The position numbers and the translations under genes were made by a program. A stretch of DNA of 46,154 nt, from the NCBI GenBank assembly GCA_015063525.1, contig SVTZ01000003.1:1-46154 (forward strand), read 5' to 3'. The notes below the pieces were generated by a model. That model did not search any database. It was not told where the DNA came from and saw only the letters and a program-made list of their open reading frames with translations. The number at the start of each line of letters is the position of its first letter. The stretch's first letter is position 1. Positions 28,209-37,962 of the stretch are shown here, piece after piece. Source of the stretch: Oscillospiraceae bacterium (lineage in GTDB: Bacteria; Bacillota; Clostridia; Oscillospirales; CAG-272).

Positions 28209-29717
28209 TTATGTCTCCGGCTTCATAGTGGGGAAGAGCAATACGTCTCTGATAGAAGCCGAGTCGGTAAGAAGCATTACAAGTCTGTCAACGCCGAATC
28301 CAAGTCCGCCTGTGGGAGGCATACCGTACTCAAGGGCGGTAACGTAATCGTAGTCAACCTCTGCGGGTGAGTCGGGATCCTCTGCCTTCTTCTTGGCAAC
28401 CTGGTTTTCGAATCTCTCGCGCTGGTCGATGGGGTCGTTAAGCTCGGAGAAGGCGTTGCCGTACTCGGTGCAGTTGATAAAGTATTCAAAACGCTCGGTG
28501 AAAGCGGGATCAGTAGGCTTTCTCTTTGCAAGAGGAGAATTCTCAACGGGGTAGTCGTATATAAAGGTAGGCTGGATCAGCTTATCCTCAACGAATGCGT
28601 CGAAGAACTCAACCAGAACGGTACCCTTTGTAGCATCGGCAGGAACCTCAACGTGATGCTTCTTTGCATCAGCTCTTGCATCCTCGTCGCTCTGCCAAGC
28701 GTGGTAGTCAACGCCTGCATACTTCTTAACCGCGTCAACCATGGTAAGTCTTTCCCAGTTGCCGAGGTCTATTTCAATGCCCTGATAGGTGATCTTGGTG
28801 TCTCCGCAGATCTCCTTTGCGAGCAGCTTGTAAAGCTCCTCAACTAGATCCATCATGCCGTAATAATCGGTGAATGCCTCGTAAAGCTCGATGGTGGTGA
28901 ACTCGGGATTGTGCTTGGGGTCCATACCCTCATTTCTGAAGATACGGCCAACCTCGTAAACCTTGTGCATACCGCCGACAATAAGACGCTTTAAGTAGAG
29001 CTCGGTCTCAATACGGAGGTACATAGGAATGTCAAGGGTATTGTGATGTGTCTTGAATGAACGGGCAGATGCGCCGATCTCAATTGGAAGCAAAATCGGT
29101 GTGTCTACCTCAAGGTATCCCTTAGAGTCAAGGTAGCTTCTGATAAGAGAGAGGATCCTTGATCTCTTAACGAAGGTGTCCTTAACCTCGGGATTTACGA
29201 TAAGGTCAACGTATCTCTGTCTGTATCTCTGCTCAAGATTTGTAAGACCGTGGAACTTCTCGGGAAGGGGAAGGAGCGACTTTGCAAGAAGGGTGATGCC
29301 GGTAGCATGAACCGAGATCTCGCCGGTTCTGGTGCGGAAGAGGTGGCCTTCAACGCCGATAATATCGCCAACATCCCACTTCTTGAATGCTGCGTAAACC
29401 TCTTCGCCTACACCGTCTCGTGCAATGTAAAGCTGGATCTTGCCCTTTCCGTCAAGCATATGAGCGAAGGATGCTTTACCCATAATTCTGCGGCTGACAA
29501 GACGTCCTGCAAGGCGTACGTTTATAGTCTCGCCTTCGGCAAGAGAAGCCTCGCGCTCCTCGTAAAGAGCGATAGCATCGGGTGCTTCGTGGGTGGTTTC
29601 ATACTTTGTTATCTCAAAGGGATTGTTACCCGACTCGTAAAGTGAATTGAGCTTTTCGCGGCGTACCGCAAGCTCGCTTGTGCTGTTCGGGGCCTGGTTT
29701 ATATTTTCGTTTGCCAT
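28209..29717 (-). CDS. lysS: Lysyl-tRNA synthetase (class II)
   Basis: RRIMGKASFAHMLDGKGKIQLYI, RSFKTHHNTLDIPMYLRIETELYLKRLIVGG, GLGFGVDRLVMLLTDSASIRDVLLFPTMKPE. Confidence 0.97.
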   Translation of the reverse strand: MANENINQAPNSTSELAVRREKLNSLYESGNNPFEITKYETTHEAPDAIALYEEREASLAEGETINVRLAGRLVSRRIMGKASFAHMLDGKGKIQLYIARDGVGEEVYAAFKKWDVGDIIGVEGHLFRTRTGEISVHATGITLLAKSLLPLPEKFHGLTNLEQRYRQRYVDLIVNPEVKDTFVKRSRILSLIRSYLDSKGYLEVDTPILLPIEIGASARSFKTHHNTLDIPMYLRIETELYLKRLIVGGMHKVYEVGRIFRNEGMDPKHNPEFTTIELYEAFTDYYGMMDLVEELYKLLAKEICGDTKITYQGIEIDLGNWERLTMVDAVKKYAGVDYHAWQSDEDARADAKKHHVEVPADATKGTVLVEFFDAFVEDKLIQPTFIYDYPVENSPLAKRKPTDPAFTERFEYFINCTEYGNAFSELNDPIDQRERFENQVAKKKAEDPDSPAEVDYDYVTALEYGMPPTGGLGFGVDRLVMLLTDSASIRDVLLFPTMKPET

Positions 29718-29741
29718 TTTTACGTCCTTTCTGAAAAGAAT

Positions 29742-30230
29742 TTACGCTTCCCTTGCTCTGGTTACGCTGAGTACCTTAAGATGCTGTTCTCTCGCACCTG
29801 CTACAACGACCTCGTCTCCGGCTCTTGCGCCGAGAAGGGCGATGCCTACGGGAGATGAGTCGGAGATCTTGCCGTTCTTGGGATCGGTCTCGTAAGAGCC
29901 AACGATGTGGTAGGTTATCTCCTTATCTCTTTCAACGTTGTAAAGCACAACGATAGAGCCTACGCTGATTGCTTTTTCATCTATCTGTGACTCGTCAACG
30001 ATCTTTGCGTGAGCGATCATCTCGCGAAGCTCGTCGATGCGGGCGTGGATCTTGCCCTGCTCCTGCTTTGCCTCATCGTACTCCGAGTTTTCGGAAAGGT
30101 CGCCGAATGCACGGGCGGTGGAGATCTCCTTCTTGTTTTCCTCAACGCGTACGTTTACGAGGTAATCGAGCTCGTCTTGCAGAGCCTTAAAGCCTGCTTG
30201 AGTGTAAGTCTTCTGTTCTGACATTTTCAA
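29742..30230 (-). CDS. greA: Transcription elongation factor GreA
   Basis: ARAFGDLSENSEYDEAKQEQGKIHARIDELREMI; ISDSSPVGIALLGARAGDEV. Confidence 0.96.
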   Translation of the reverse strand: MKMSEQKTYTQAGFKALQDELDYLVNVRVEENKKEISTARAFGDLSENSEYDEAKQEQGKIHARIDELREMIAHAKIVDESQIDEKAISVGSIVVLYNVERDKEITYHIVGSYETDPKNGKISDSSPVGIALLGARAGDEVVVAGAREQHLKVLSVTRAREA

Positions 30231-30273
30231 ATGTTCTCCTAAAATTCTGTATATTTATGTGATTTTATAAGCC

Positions 30274-31644
30274 TTAGTTAGCATTTATCAGCTCTATCAT
30301 CTCATCAAAGGCAACTTTGAGCTGAATATCGTCGTTATCGGTGTTCTCAACCGTGATGTCGGGAATAACACCCTTGCCGTGGTAATTCTCTCCGCACGGG
30401 GGATTGTAGTAAGCAACGGTCATAGTGACGGTGGATTCGTCAAAATAATAATAGGTGTTCTGCATAATGCCCTTTTTATAGGTCGTAGTACCTACTATAG
30501 TAGCGTCAAGCAGGCCGTCGTTTCGGTAATCGCGAAGTGCGGCAGTAAAAATTTCTCCCGCAGAAGCGGTATATTGGTTACAGATAACAACGAAGGGAAG
30601 GTCGACAACATGGTCGCCGTCGTCGCTGTCGTTGGAGCTTTTAAGCTCGATCATCTCGCGCCCCTTGTATTGATAGGTCACGATTGTGTGTCCATTAGGG
30701 ATAAGGTAGGAAATAACGTCGCAAACGCTGTCAAGATAACCTCCTGGGTTTCCGCGGAGATCGAATACGATGCCTTTGGCTTCCGCTGCTTCTATGGCTT
30801 CGATCGCGTCAACAAACTGTGAATAGGTATTTTTCTTGAACTGTACGATCTGAACATAGCCGATGTCGGTATCGGTGTCGATCTCGTAGGCGACGTTGAT
30901 CTCCTCAACCTCGGCGCGAATAGCGGTAACGGTCACGTATTCGCCGTTGCGTATCAATGTAAGCTCGACCGGAGTGCCTATCTCTCCTCTGACGTGATTG
31001 ACGGCGTTATTGTAGCCAAGCTCGTTTACCGTTTTACCATCAACAGCGTAGATATAGTCACCGACCTTTACCCCTGCCTTCTCTGCGGGAGAGTCAAGGT
31101 AAACGGTGTTTATCATTATACTTTCCTCGTCGTCGTTATACTCGACCATAACGCCGATGCCTCCGAATTTACCACTCATATCGGTCATATATTCATCGGT
31201 CTCTACCGGAGGACGGTAGGCCGAATAGGGGTCGTCAAGAGCTGAAACGTAGCAGTAGAGAAGCGCGTCGGTAACCTTGGTCTTGTTGTCAAGATCCAGG
31301 GCGTCGTAGTAATATTCGAGGAACAGATCTGCGGTCTCCTTTGCGTGGGAGAGGGTTTCGGGCATTCCGTCCGAGTAATTGTATAGTTGATTAAAGTGGG
31401 CTTCAAAGTATTTGAACTTTATAGTATCGAAAATAGGCATGCCCCAGTCACGAAGATACTCGCTGACGTAGTTGTGGCTTGAGGTGCCGTCGGAGGTTGA
31501 CTGATTGATGTTGCTGCTTATCTCGTCCTTATTGCCTGCAACGTAAGAAAACAGATCGCAGGAGGTAATGGATGAGAGAATAAGTGAAAGTGTAATCAAC
31601 AAAAGTATCAGTCTGCCGCCTGCTTTTTTTAGGGAATTATACAT
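30274..31644 (-). CDS. S41 family C-terminal processing peptidase, lipoprotein
   Basis: Lipobox-like ITSC; PDZ GIGVMVEYND...SPAEKAGVKVGDYI; YTASAGEIFTAALRD and GTTTYKKGIMQ catalytic motifs. Confidence 0.94.
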   Translation of the reverse strand: MYNSLKKAGGRLILLLITLSLILSSITSCDLFSYVAGNKDEISSNINQSTSDGTSSHNYVSEYLRDWGMPIFDTIKFKYFEAHFNQLYNYSDGMPETLSHAKETADLFLEYYYDALDLDNKTKVTDALLYCYVSALDDPYSAYRPPVETDEYMTDMSGKFGGIGVMVEYNDDEESIMINTVYLDSPAEKAGVKVGDYIYAVDGKTVNELGYNNAVNHVRGEIGTPVELTLIRNGEYVTVTAIRAEVEEINVAYEIDTDTDIGYVQIVQFKKNTYSQFVDAIEAIEAAEAKGIVFDLRGNPGGYLDSVCDVISYLIPNGHTIVTYQYKGREMIELKSSNDSDDGDHVVDLPFVVICNQYTASAGEIFTAALRDYRNDGLLDATIVGTTTYKKGIMQNTYYYFDESTVTMTVAYYNPPCGENYHGKGVIPDITVENTDNDDIQLKVAFDEMIELINAN

Positions 31645-31680
31645 TAATTTTTGACCTCAACGTATGGATTTACATATTTC

Positions 31681-31713
31681 GGGGTTGTCTGCACCAAGCG
31701 GTGCGGCAACCCC
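31681..31713. repeat. Two-tier hairpin, REP-like
   Basis: GGGGTTG-tct-GCACC-aagc-GGTGC-gg-CAACCCC; no adjacent U tract. Confidence 0.6.
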
Positions 31714-31778
31714 AGAAGCTATTGTTTATATTTTTTCACGTCTGCCCGAAATAATTCTTGTCGGGTATCAAAAGGTCA

Positions 31779-32864
31779 TTAATATTTTGTAGGCTTGTTA
31801 GAGAGATACTTCTTAACCATAAGAGCAACCTTGAAGGTTACAGCGTGATCGAATTCGCGAAGGTCGAGACCGGAGAGCTTTCTGATCTTCTCAAGTCTGT
31901 ATACGAGGGTGTTACGGTGTACAAACAGCTTTCTCGAGGTCTCGGAGACATTAAGATTGTTCTCAAAGAAGCTTTGTACGGTCATAAGAGTTTCGCGGTC
32001 GAGCGACTCAAGGGAGCCCTTCTTGAATACCTCGGAGAGGAACATCTCGCAAAGAGTGGTGGGAAGCTGATAAATAAGTCTGCCGATGCCGAGATTTTCG
32101 TAAGAAATAACGGGCTTCTCAATATCAAACACCTTACCTACCTCAAACGCAATTCTCGCTTCCTTATAAGCTCTGGCAAGGTCCTTGAGATTATCAACTA
32201 TGGAGGAAATGCCGATAAGCGCCTTAAGGCCGTGCTTTGCGGCAAGGGTGTCAATAATCGAGCGCGCGTAGCTCTCCATATCCTTGCTGTCTGTGTCCGA
32301 GGCAACCTCTCTTACGATTACAACGTCCTGCTCGCTGATATTGATGACGTAATCCTTATCGCTGCTGCCGATTATCTCCTGAATCAGCTCGTAGGGAGGA
32401 ATTCCGGAGACGGACTGGAATTTTATAACGAAAACAATGCGATGCTCGTCGTTAGAGAAGTGGAGCTCATTAGATTTTATGTATATATCGCTGGGCAATA
32501 TGTTATCAAGAAGAATACTCTTGATAAACGAACCCTTGTCATACTTCTCATCGTAAAGGCTCTTCATATTTCCGAGGAAGATGGCGAGAAGCTCGGCCAT
32601 GCTGCCGGCGTGTGAATCGCCGCCCTCAACGAAGCAGATGCAATCGTTCTTTTCGGATGCATTGATGTATCGGTAGGTATAGCCCTCGTAGATAACGGCG
32701 TCGGCGGAGTATGAGAGCTCCTCCCTGATTCTCTGCTTGGATTCTCCGATCTTGGAAAGCTCGCTGCATGCGATAATTATTCCGTTCTCGTCGATAATAC
32801 CAATGGTACGGCCGATAACGTCCTTCATCTGATGAAGCACGGTCTGGTACAAACGGTTAGACAT
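31779..32864 (-). CDS. CdaR/PucR-family transcriptional regulator
   Basis: C-terminal HTH_30 LMTVQSFFENNLNVSETSRKLFVHRNTLVYRLEKIRKLSGLDLREF. Confidence 0.9.
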   Translation of the reverse strand: MSNRLYQTVLHQMKDVIGRTIGIIDENGIIIACSELSKIGESKQRIREELSYSADAVIYEGYTYRYINASEKNDCICFVEGGDSHAGSMAELLAIFLGNMKSLYDEKYDKGSFIKSILLDNILPSDIYIKSNELHFSNDEHRIVFVIKFQSVSGIPPYELIQEIIGSSDKDYVINISEQDVVIVREVASDTDSKDMESYARSIIDTLAAKHGLKALIGISSIVDNLKDLARAYKEARIAFEVGKVFDIEKPVISYENLGIGRLIYQLPTTLCEMFLSEVFKKGSLESLDRETLMTVQSFFENNLNVSETSRKLFVHRNTLVYRLEKIRKLSGLDLREFDHAVTFKVALMVKKYLSNKPTKY

Positions 32865-33084
32865 ATTTTAGCGGTCCTTTCTTTTATGAAACGTTCGTCT
32901 TGTGCTTTTTAAACAAAAAATACCCCGAAAGACTTTTTGGGATAAGCTTCTGCAGGTAGTTTTTGTGTATACTGTACTATATTCTAACTCATTTTTGGAT
33001 AATTTTCAATAGTTTTTTGAAAAAAAATGAAAAAATCAACAAAAAAAGCTTATTTTCTTTGTAAGAAATCACGATGGGGGTAGT

Positions 33085-33822
33085 TTACCTCAGTTCGTAC
33101 TCATAAGAAATGGCCGCAAGAGCGTAAAGCGGTGCTGTCTCGCAACGCAATATGCGGTTGCCGAGGGACACAGAAATACAGCCCTTTTCTATGGCCAACG
33201 CTACTTCCTCGGGAGAAAAACCGCCCTCAGCGCCGACTATTACAGATATACTCTCCGGCAGACTTCTCCCTGACAGCGCACCCTTGACGGTAAGACCGTC
33301 CTCGTTTTCATAGCAAAGGAGAGAGAGGGAGGCTAAAGCCGCTTCGTCAAGCATCTGTTTATAGGACATAGGCTGGGTAACAAAGGGAATGACGGCTCTG
33401 CCGCACTGTTTTGCCGCCTCCTCGGCTATCCTTTCAAGACGCGCGGTTTGCTTTTCAGCCTTCTCGGCCTTAGGACGCTTTATGCATCTTGACGACTCGA
33501 AGGGAATAATGCGGCTTGCGCCAAGCTCCACAGCCTTCTGAATTACTGTCTCAAGCTTATCTCCCTTTGGGTAGGCCATACAGAGCGTAATGCTGACGGG
33601 AGCTTCAGCGGAGGATACGGTTTCCTCTATAATGCTTGCAATGCATTCCTCGTCGCGGATACGGCTGAGGGTACAGCGGTATTCCTTGCCAAGTCTGTCG
33701 CAGACCGTAATCTCGTCGCCCTCTGCCATTCTCAGTGATCGTGCGATATGATGGGCATCTGCATCGGTTATATGTATGATATTTTCTTCGATCCTGTCCT
33801 TGGTAACAAAAAATCTCGGCAT
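33085..33822 (-). CDS. rsmE: 16S rRNA (uracil1498-N3)-methyltransferase
   Basis: DADAHHIARSLRMAEGDEI, KAVELGASRIIPFESSRCI, IVGAEGGFSPEEV, LGNRILRCETAPLYAL. Confidence 0.95.
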   Translation of the reverse strand: MPRFFVTKDRIEENIIHITDADAHHIARSLRMAEGDEITVCDRLGKEYRCTLSRIRDEECIASIIEETVSSAEAPVSITLCMAYPKGDKLETVIQKAVELGASRIIPFESSRCIKRPKAEKAEKQTARLERIAEEAAKQCGRAVIPFVTQPMSYKQMLDEAALASLSLLCYENEDGLTVKGALSGRSLPESISVIVGAEGGFSPEEVALAIEKGCISVSLGNRILRCETAPLYALAAISYEYELR

Positions 33823-33854
33823 AATAAGCCATTCCTTTCGGATATCTAAGGCGG

Positions 33855-34769
33855 TTATACTCTTACGAGCATACCTACCCAGTCGTTTTCATTTATCTCT
33901 TTCTCAACGTTAAAGCCGTTTTTGGTAACGGCGGCACGAACCTCCTCGGCGCGATCACCGATAATTCCCGATAAAATCAGGGGAGAGCCTGCCTTAAGAT
34001 AGCTCTTTATGTCGGGAAGCATTCTGATTATAATATCTGCAACTATGTTTGCAACGCAGAAATCGTACTTTCCTCCCGACAGATCAACTCCGCGCAGAAG
34101 GTCGGAAACTCCGACGGTAATATTGGTACAGCCGTCAGCCTCGGCATTTTCTCTTGCCACCTTTACGGCAACGGGGTCGATATCGTATGCGTTGCAGGAC
34201 TTTGCGCCAAGCTTCGATGCGCAGATCGAGAGTATGCCCGAGCCGGTTCCAACGTCAAGAAGCCTCTCCCCGCCGCGAAGCTCGTCCTGCATAAGACGGA
34301 TAACAAGTCGGGTGGTCTCGTGAGTTCCGGTGCCGAAGGCCATTCCGGGATCCATTCTGATGATAACCTCGCCGTCCTTTGCCTCGTATTTTTCCCAAGC
34401 GGGCACTATGGTTACCTTACCGAGAGGTACGGGCTTGTAATATTGCTTCCAGCTTTCCGCCCAGTCGTCCTCGTTCATTCCTTCAAGGCTGATATCGCCC
34501 TTAACGCCCAGCGCGGGCAGTCTTGTTTCAAGGAATTCCTTGTATTCCAGAGGATTTCTCTCCTCAGGAACGAAAAGCGAAACCTTAACTGTTTCGCGGT
34601 CGGCGTTGAGAATAGATTCGTCAACCAGCTCGCCGTACATTCCGTTAAGCGAAAAGTCGCTGTAGTCCTCTATCATAAGTCCGTTATCAAGCATGCTCAT
34701 TACCGCTACAATATCGTCAAGGTCCTTCACGTTGCCGGTAACGGTTATTTTAGTCCAAGATCCTGCCAT
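33855..34769 (-). CDS. prmA: Ribosomal protein L11 methyltransferase
   Basis: DPGMAFGTGTHETTRLV, LLDVGTGSGILSICASKLGA, YDFCVANIVADII. Confidence 0.95.
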   Translation of the reverse strand: MAGSWTKITVTGNVKDLDDIVAVMSMLDNGLMIEDYSDFSLNGMYGELVDESILNADRETVKVSLFVPEERNPLEYKEFLETRLPALGVKGDISLEGMNEDDWAESWKQYYKPVPLGKVTIVPAWEKYEAKDGEVIIRMDPGMAFGTGTHETTRLVIRLMQDELRGGERLLDVGTGSGILSICASKLGAKSCNAYDIDPVAVKVARENAEADGCTNITVGVSDLLRGVDLSGGKYDFCVANIVADIIIRMLPDIKSYLKAGSPLILSGIIGDRAEEVRAAVTKNGFNVEKEINENDWVGMLVRV

Positions 34770-35686
34770 TTTATATCTCCATTTTCTTTAATTGCTGTGT
34801 CTTTGTCAATATTTATTTGCATTTTCAGCTCATCTACCGATAAAAATGCCTTTTCGTCTCTTAAAAAATCGAGAAGAAACACTTTAAGCTCTTTGTCGTA
34901 AAGGTCGCCCTCGTATCCGATGATGTGGGTCTCAAGATGCACCGCCCTCTCTTCAAAGGTGGGGCAAGAGCCGATGTTAGTCACTCCGGGGAATATACGT
35001 CCGTCAATGGGAACGGCCGATCGGTAAACACCTAGACGGGGAATTATCCGTCCCTTATCGATCTGAATGTTCACTGTAGGGAACCCTATATCCCGTCCTA
35101 TTCTTCTTCCGTGCAAAACTCTTCCTTTTATATAATAAGGAGAGCCGAGGATATCGTTTGCTTTTTTTATCTCACCTGAGAGAATAAGATCGCGTACAAG
35201 CGTTGCCGAAAGGGTTTCGCCGTCCTCGCCCTTGATCTCCCGGCGTATTACCGCCTCACCGCCGGTTTCTGTCATAAGCGATCGCAGTTCACTCTCTCCT
35301 GCCGCAGCGCCCTTGCCGAATCGGAAATTAAAGCCTGCAACGCAAACCCGGCAGTTAAGCTCACCAACAAGGATTTTTGTAACAAAATCCTCAGGGCTTT
35401 GACCGGATATAGACGGAAAATCAGCAAAAACCGTGAAATCGGCGCCCAGCTGATCAAAGATCTCGGCTTTTTCCTCGTCTCCGTAAAGGCGAACAGAGCT
35501 TCCCTTGATATTTCCGGACGCCCCAAAGGTGAAGATGCCTAATTTAATCTCTCGCTCATCCGCTATACGCCTTGCGGTTGATATAAGATCTCGGTGGGCG
35601 ATATGCACTCCGTCAAAGAAGCCGAGAGCCAGCACACATTCAGGTATATTTTGTTTTTTCTCGAAGGGATATTCGTAAATGACCAT
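34745..35686 (-). CDS. ribF: Bifunctional riboflavin kinase/FAD synthetase
   Basis: ALGFFDGVHIAHRDLI, VAGFNFRFGKGAAAG, GRVLHGRRIGRDIGFPTVNI. Confidence 0.95.
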   Translation of the reverse strand: MVIYEYPFEKKQNIPECVLALGFFDGVHIAHRDLISTARRIADEREIKLGIFTFGASGNIKGSSVRLYGDEEKAEIFDQLGADFTVFADFPSISGQSPEDFVTKILVGELNCRVCVAGFNFRFGKGAAAGESELRSLMTETGGEAVIRREIKGEDGETLSATLVRDLILSGEIKKANDILGSPYYIKGRVLHGRRIGRDIGFPTVNIQIDKGRIIPRLGVYRSAVPIDGRIFPGVTNIGSCPTFEERAVHLETHIIGYEGDLYDKELKVFLLDFLRDEKAFLSVDELKMQINIDKDTAIKENGDIKWQDLGLK

Positions 35687-35703
35687 CAGCTTCTCCTTTC
35701 ATT

Positions 35704-37623
35704 TTACATTACTAATTCGTATAGGCCGAGCAGCTCTTCTTCGATCTCGCTCTTTCGCGTCTCAATCTCGGCAGCTCTTATATAATCGCTTGCTGCCTCG
35801 CCGAAAAGCTCCTCCTCAAGCGACTCAAGCTCTAATTCGAGCTCTGCGATTTTCTTTTCTGCTCTTTCTCGCGCCTTTTCTTCGCTCCTCGCCTTGGCTT
35901 TCTGACGTTTTTTCTCTTCGTAGTCTGCCTTTGCATCGGTAACTGACGCCTGCTTTTTCACGCTTGCAAGCATAAGATTTCTCGTTTCTCTTATGCGCAT
36001 ATACTCGGTGAAGGCGTCGTCGTAGCTTTCAAGAGGATAATCTATCATTCCGTTGTCTCTCTCGGGCGCAAGCTCGATAATTCTCGTCGCTATTCTGTTT
36101 ATAAAATATCTGTCGTGAGACACCGCCACTATCGTGCCGTCAAAGGCAAGCAGAGCGTTTTCAAGCGCCTCACAGGAGCCGATGTCAAGATGGTTCGTCG
36201 GCTCGTCCATTACCAGAAGATTTACCTTTTTAAGTATTAGCTTCGCCAGCGTCAGCCTTGCTCTCTCACCGCCCGAAAGTGTTGAAACCGACCGCTGTAT
36301 GTCGTCCGCATCAAATAGGAACAGTGCAAGGGTTGAGCGAAGCTCAAGATCGGTCTTGTCGGGATAAGCCTCGCGAAGCTCGCCAAACACCGTGTTCGTG
36401 TCGGTAAGACCTCGGTTTTCCTGGTCGTAATATCCGATCTTTACGTTATATCCAAGAGTAATTTTTCCTCCCGTAGGTACAAGAAGCGAGTTTATCAGCT
36501 TCATCAGCGTTGATTTTCCCGTTCCGTTTGCGCCGAGAAACATCACTCTCTCATATCTTCTTATTAGGAAGGAAAGATTTTTGATAAGCTTCCTTTCGCC
36601 GTAGGAAAAGCAAAGATCCTTTGCTTCCATAACGTTTCCTGCCGATTCCTCTTCAGTGGCAAAGCGCAGGCGTATGTTCTTCTCGTCCTTCGGCGCAAGC
36701 TCGACCTTTTCCATTCTCGCAAGCTGCTTTTCCTTTGCCCTTATGGTAACGTAGTTATGCTCCTGGTTGCATCTGCGCTGGAACTCGATATTCGCCTGAA
36801 TTCTGGCGATTTCCTTCTGCTGCTCTTTGTATCTTTTTTCAAGGGACGCAGCCTCGGCCTCGCTCTGCGCCTTGCACCTCGAGTAGCTGCCGTTATACAG
36901 CCTTGCCTTGCCGTATCGAAGCCAAAGGGTCTTGTTTGTCGTTCTGTCGAGGAAATAACGGTCGTGGGAAATTATGATAACAGTTTTTTTGTAATTTGCT
37001 AGGAAGGCTTCAAGCCACGCGAGGGCATCAATATCAAGATGGTTCGTTGGCTCGTCAAGCATAAGTATGTCCGGCTCGGTTGCCAGAAGTCTCGCAAGAG
37101 CGAGACGTGTGTATTGTCCTCCTGAAAGGGTTCTTATCTTCCTTGTTATAAGCTCCTCGTCAAAGCCGAGACGAAGCAGCATTCCTCGGCATCTGGATCT
37201 AAATTCAAGTCCTCCCTCCGACGCAAAGCGGTTGTTCTGCTCGTTGAGCCTTGCAGTCAGCGAAAGAATTTCGTCTCCCGAAGCATTAGCAAGAGCCGCT
37301 TCAGTCCGTTCGATCTCCCTTTCAAGAGAGAGAAGGGCGGGGTAGGCGGTGAACATATATTCAAGGCAGGTGACCTCTCCGGGAAGGGAGCTGAGATCGG
37401 CATTCTGCTCAAGAACGCCCACAGTGTGACCCTTTTGGATATATACCGCGCCCGAATCTGGAGAATACTGTCCGGTAATTATTTTAAAAAGCGATGTCTT
37501 GCCCGCGCCGTTGACGCCGATAACGCCAAGCCTGTCGCCGTCATTTATAGCAAAGGAAATATCCTTTAATATAACGTCTGTGCCAAAAGAGAGATTGATC
37601 TCCGAGGCTGATAAAGCTATCAT
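35704..37623 (-). CDS. ABC-F family ATP-binding protein
   Basis: Two ABC modules (GVNGAGKTSLFKI, LSGGQYTRLALARLL, GANGTGKSTLMKL, LSGGERARLTLAKLI), no TM; start MIALSASEINLSF. Confidence 0.95.
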   Translation of the reverse strand: MIALSASEINLSFGTDVILKDISFAINDGDRLGVIGVNGAGKTSLFKIITGQYSPDSGAVYIQKGHTVGVLEQNADLSSLPGEVTCLEYMFTAYPALLSLEREIERTEAALANASGDEILSLTARLNEQNNRFASEGGLEFRSRCRGMLLRLGFDEELITRKIRTLSGGQYTRLALARLLATEPDILMLDEPTNHLDIDALAWLEAFLANYKKTVIIISHDRYFLDRTTNKTLWLRYGKARLYNGSYSRCKAQSEAEAASLEKRYKEQQKEIARIQANIEFQRRCNQEHNYVTIRAKEKQLARMEKVELAPKDEKNIRLRFATEEESAGNVMEAKDLCFSYGERKLIKNLSFLIRRYERVMFLGANGTGKSTLMKLINSLLVPTGGKITLGYNVKIGYYDQENRGLTDTNTVFGELREAYPDKTDLELRSTLALFLFDADDIQRSVSTLSGGERARLTLAKLILKKVNLLVMDEPTNHLDIGSCEALENALLAFDGTIVAVSHDRYFINRIATRIIELAPERDNGMIDYPLESYDDAFTEYMRIRETRNLMLASVKKQASVTDAKADYEEKKRQKAKARSEEKARERAEKKIAELELELESLEEELFGEAASDYIRAAEIETRKSEIEEELLGLYELVM

Positions 37624-37880
37624 TATATTATAATAACCCGGTCGGGCTCCCTTCATAATTTTGTGACACTCACCACCCAAGATATAAACAATATATCAAA
37701 TCCTGAAAGGGCGCAAATCTTCACAATACTATTTTACCACAAGACAAAGAAAAAATCAATATGCGACCAAAATGAATAAATATGCAGAATAAAACCTGCG
37801 TATTCGCAGAAAAATATGGTAAAAAGGAAAAAATGTCGAATAAAAATACAAAAAATATTGAATTTTTTTGCAAAAGCCTA

Positions 37881-37909
37881 TTGACAAATGCATTTTATGG
37901 GTGTATAAT
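37881..37909 (+). promoter_or_regulatory. Perfect consensus sigmaA promoter for ABC transporter operon
   Basis: TTGACA-N17-TATAAT. Confidence 0.92.
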
Positions 37910-37962
37910 AGCCACGTCAAAACAAATCGGGCACAGCCCATAACAGAAAGAAGGACAAAACA

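Noticed and set aside
31758-32615. 285-aa plus-strand ORF antisense to the CdaR-like regulator
   Set aside because: Shadow ORF of a conserved gene with a clear HTH_30 domain on the minus strand.
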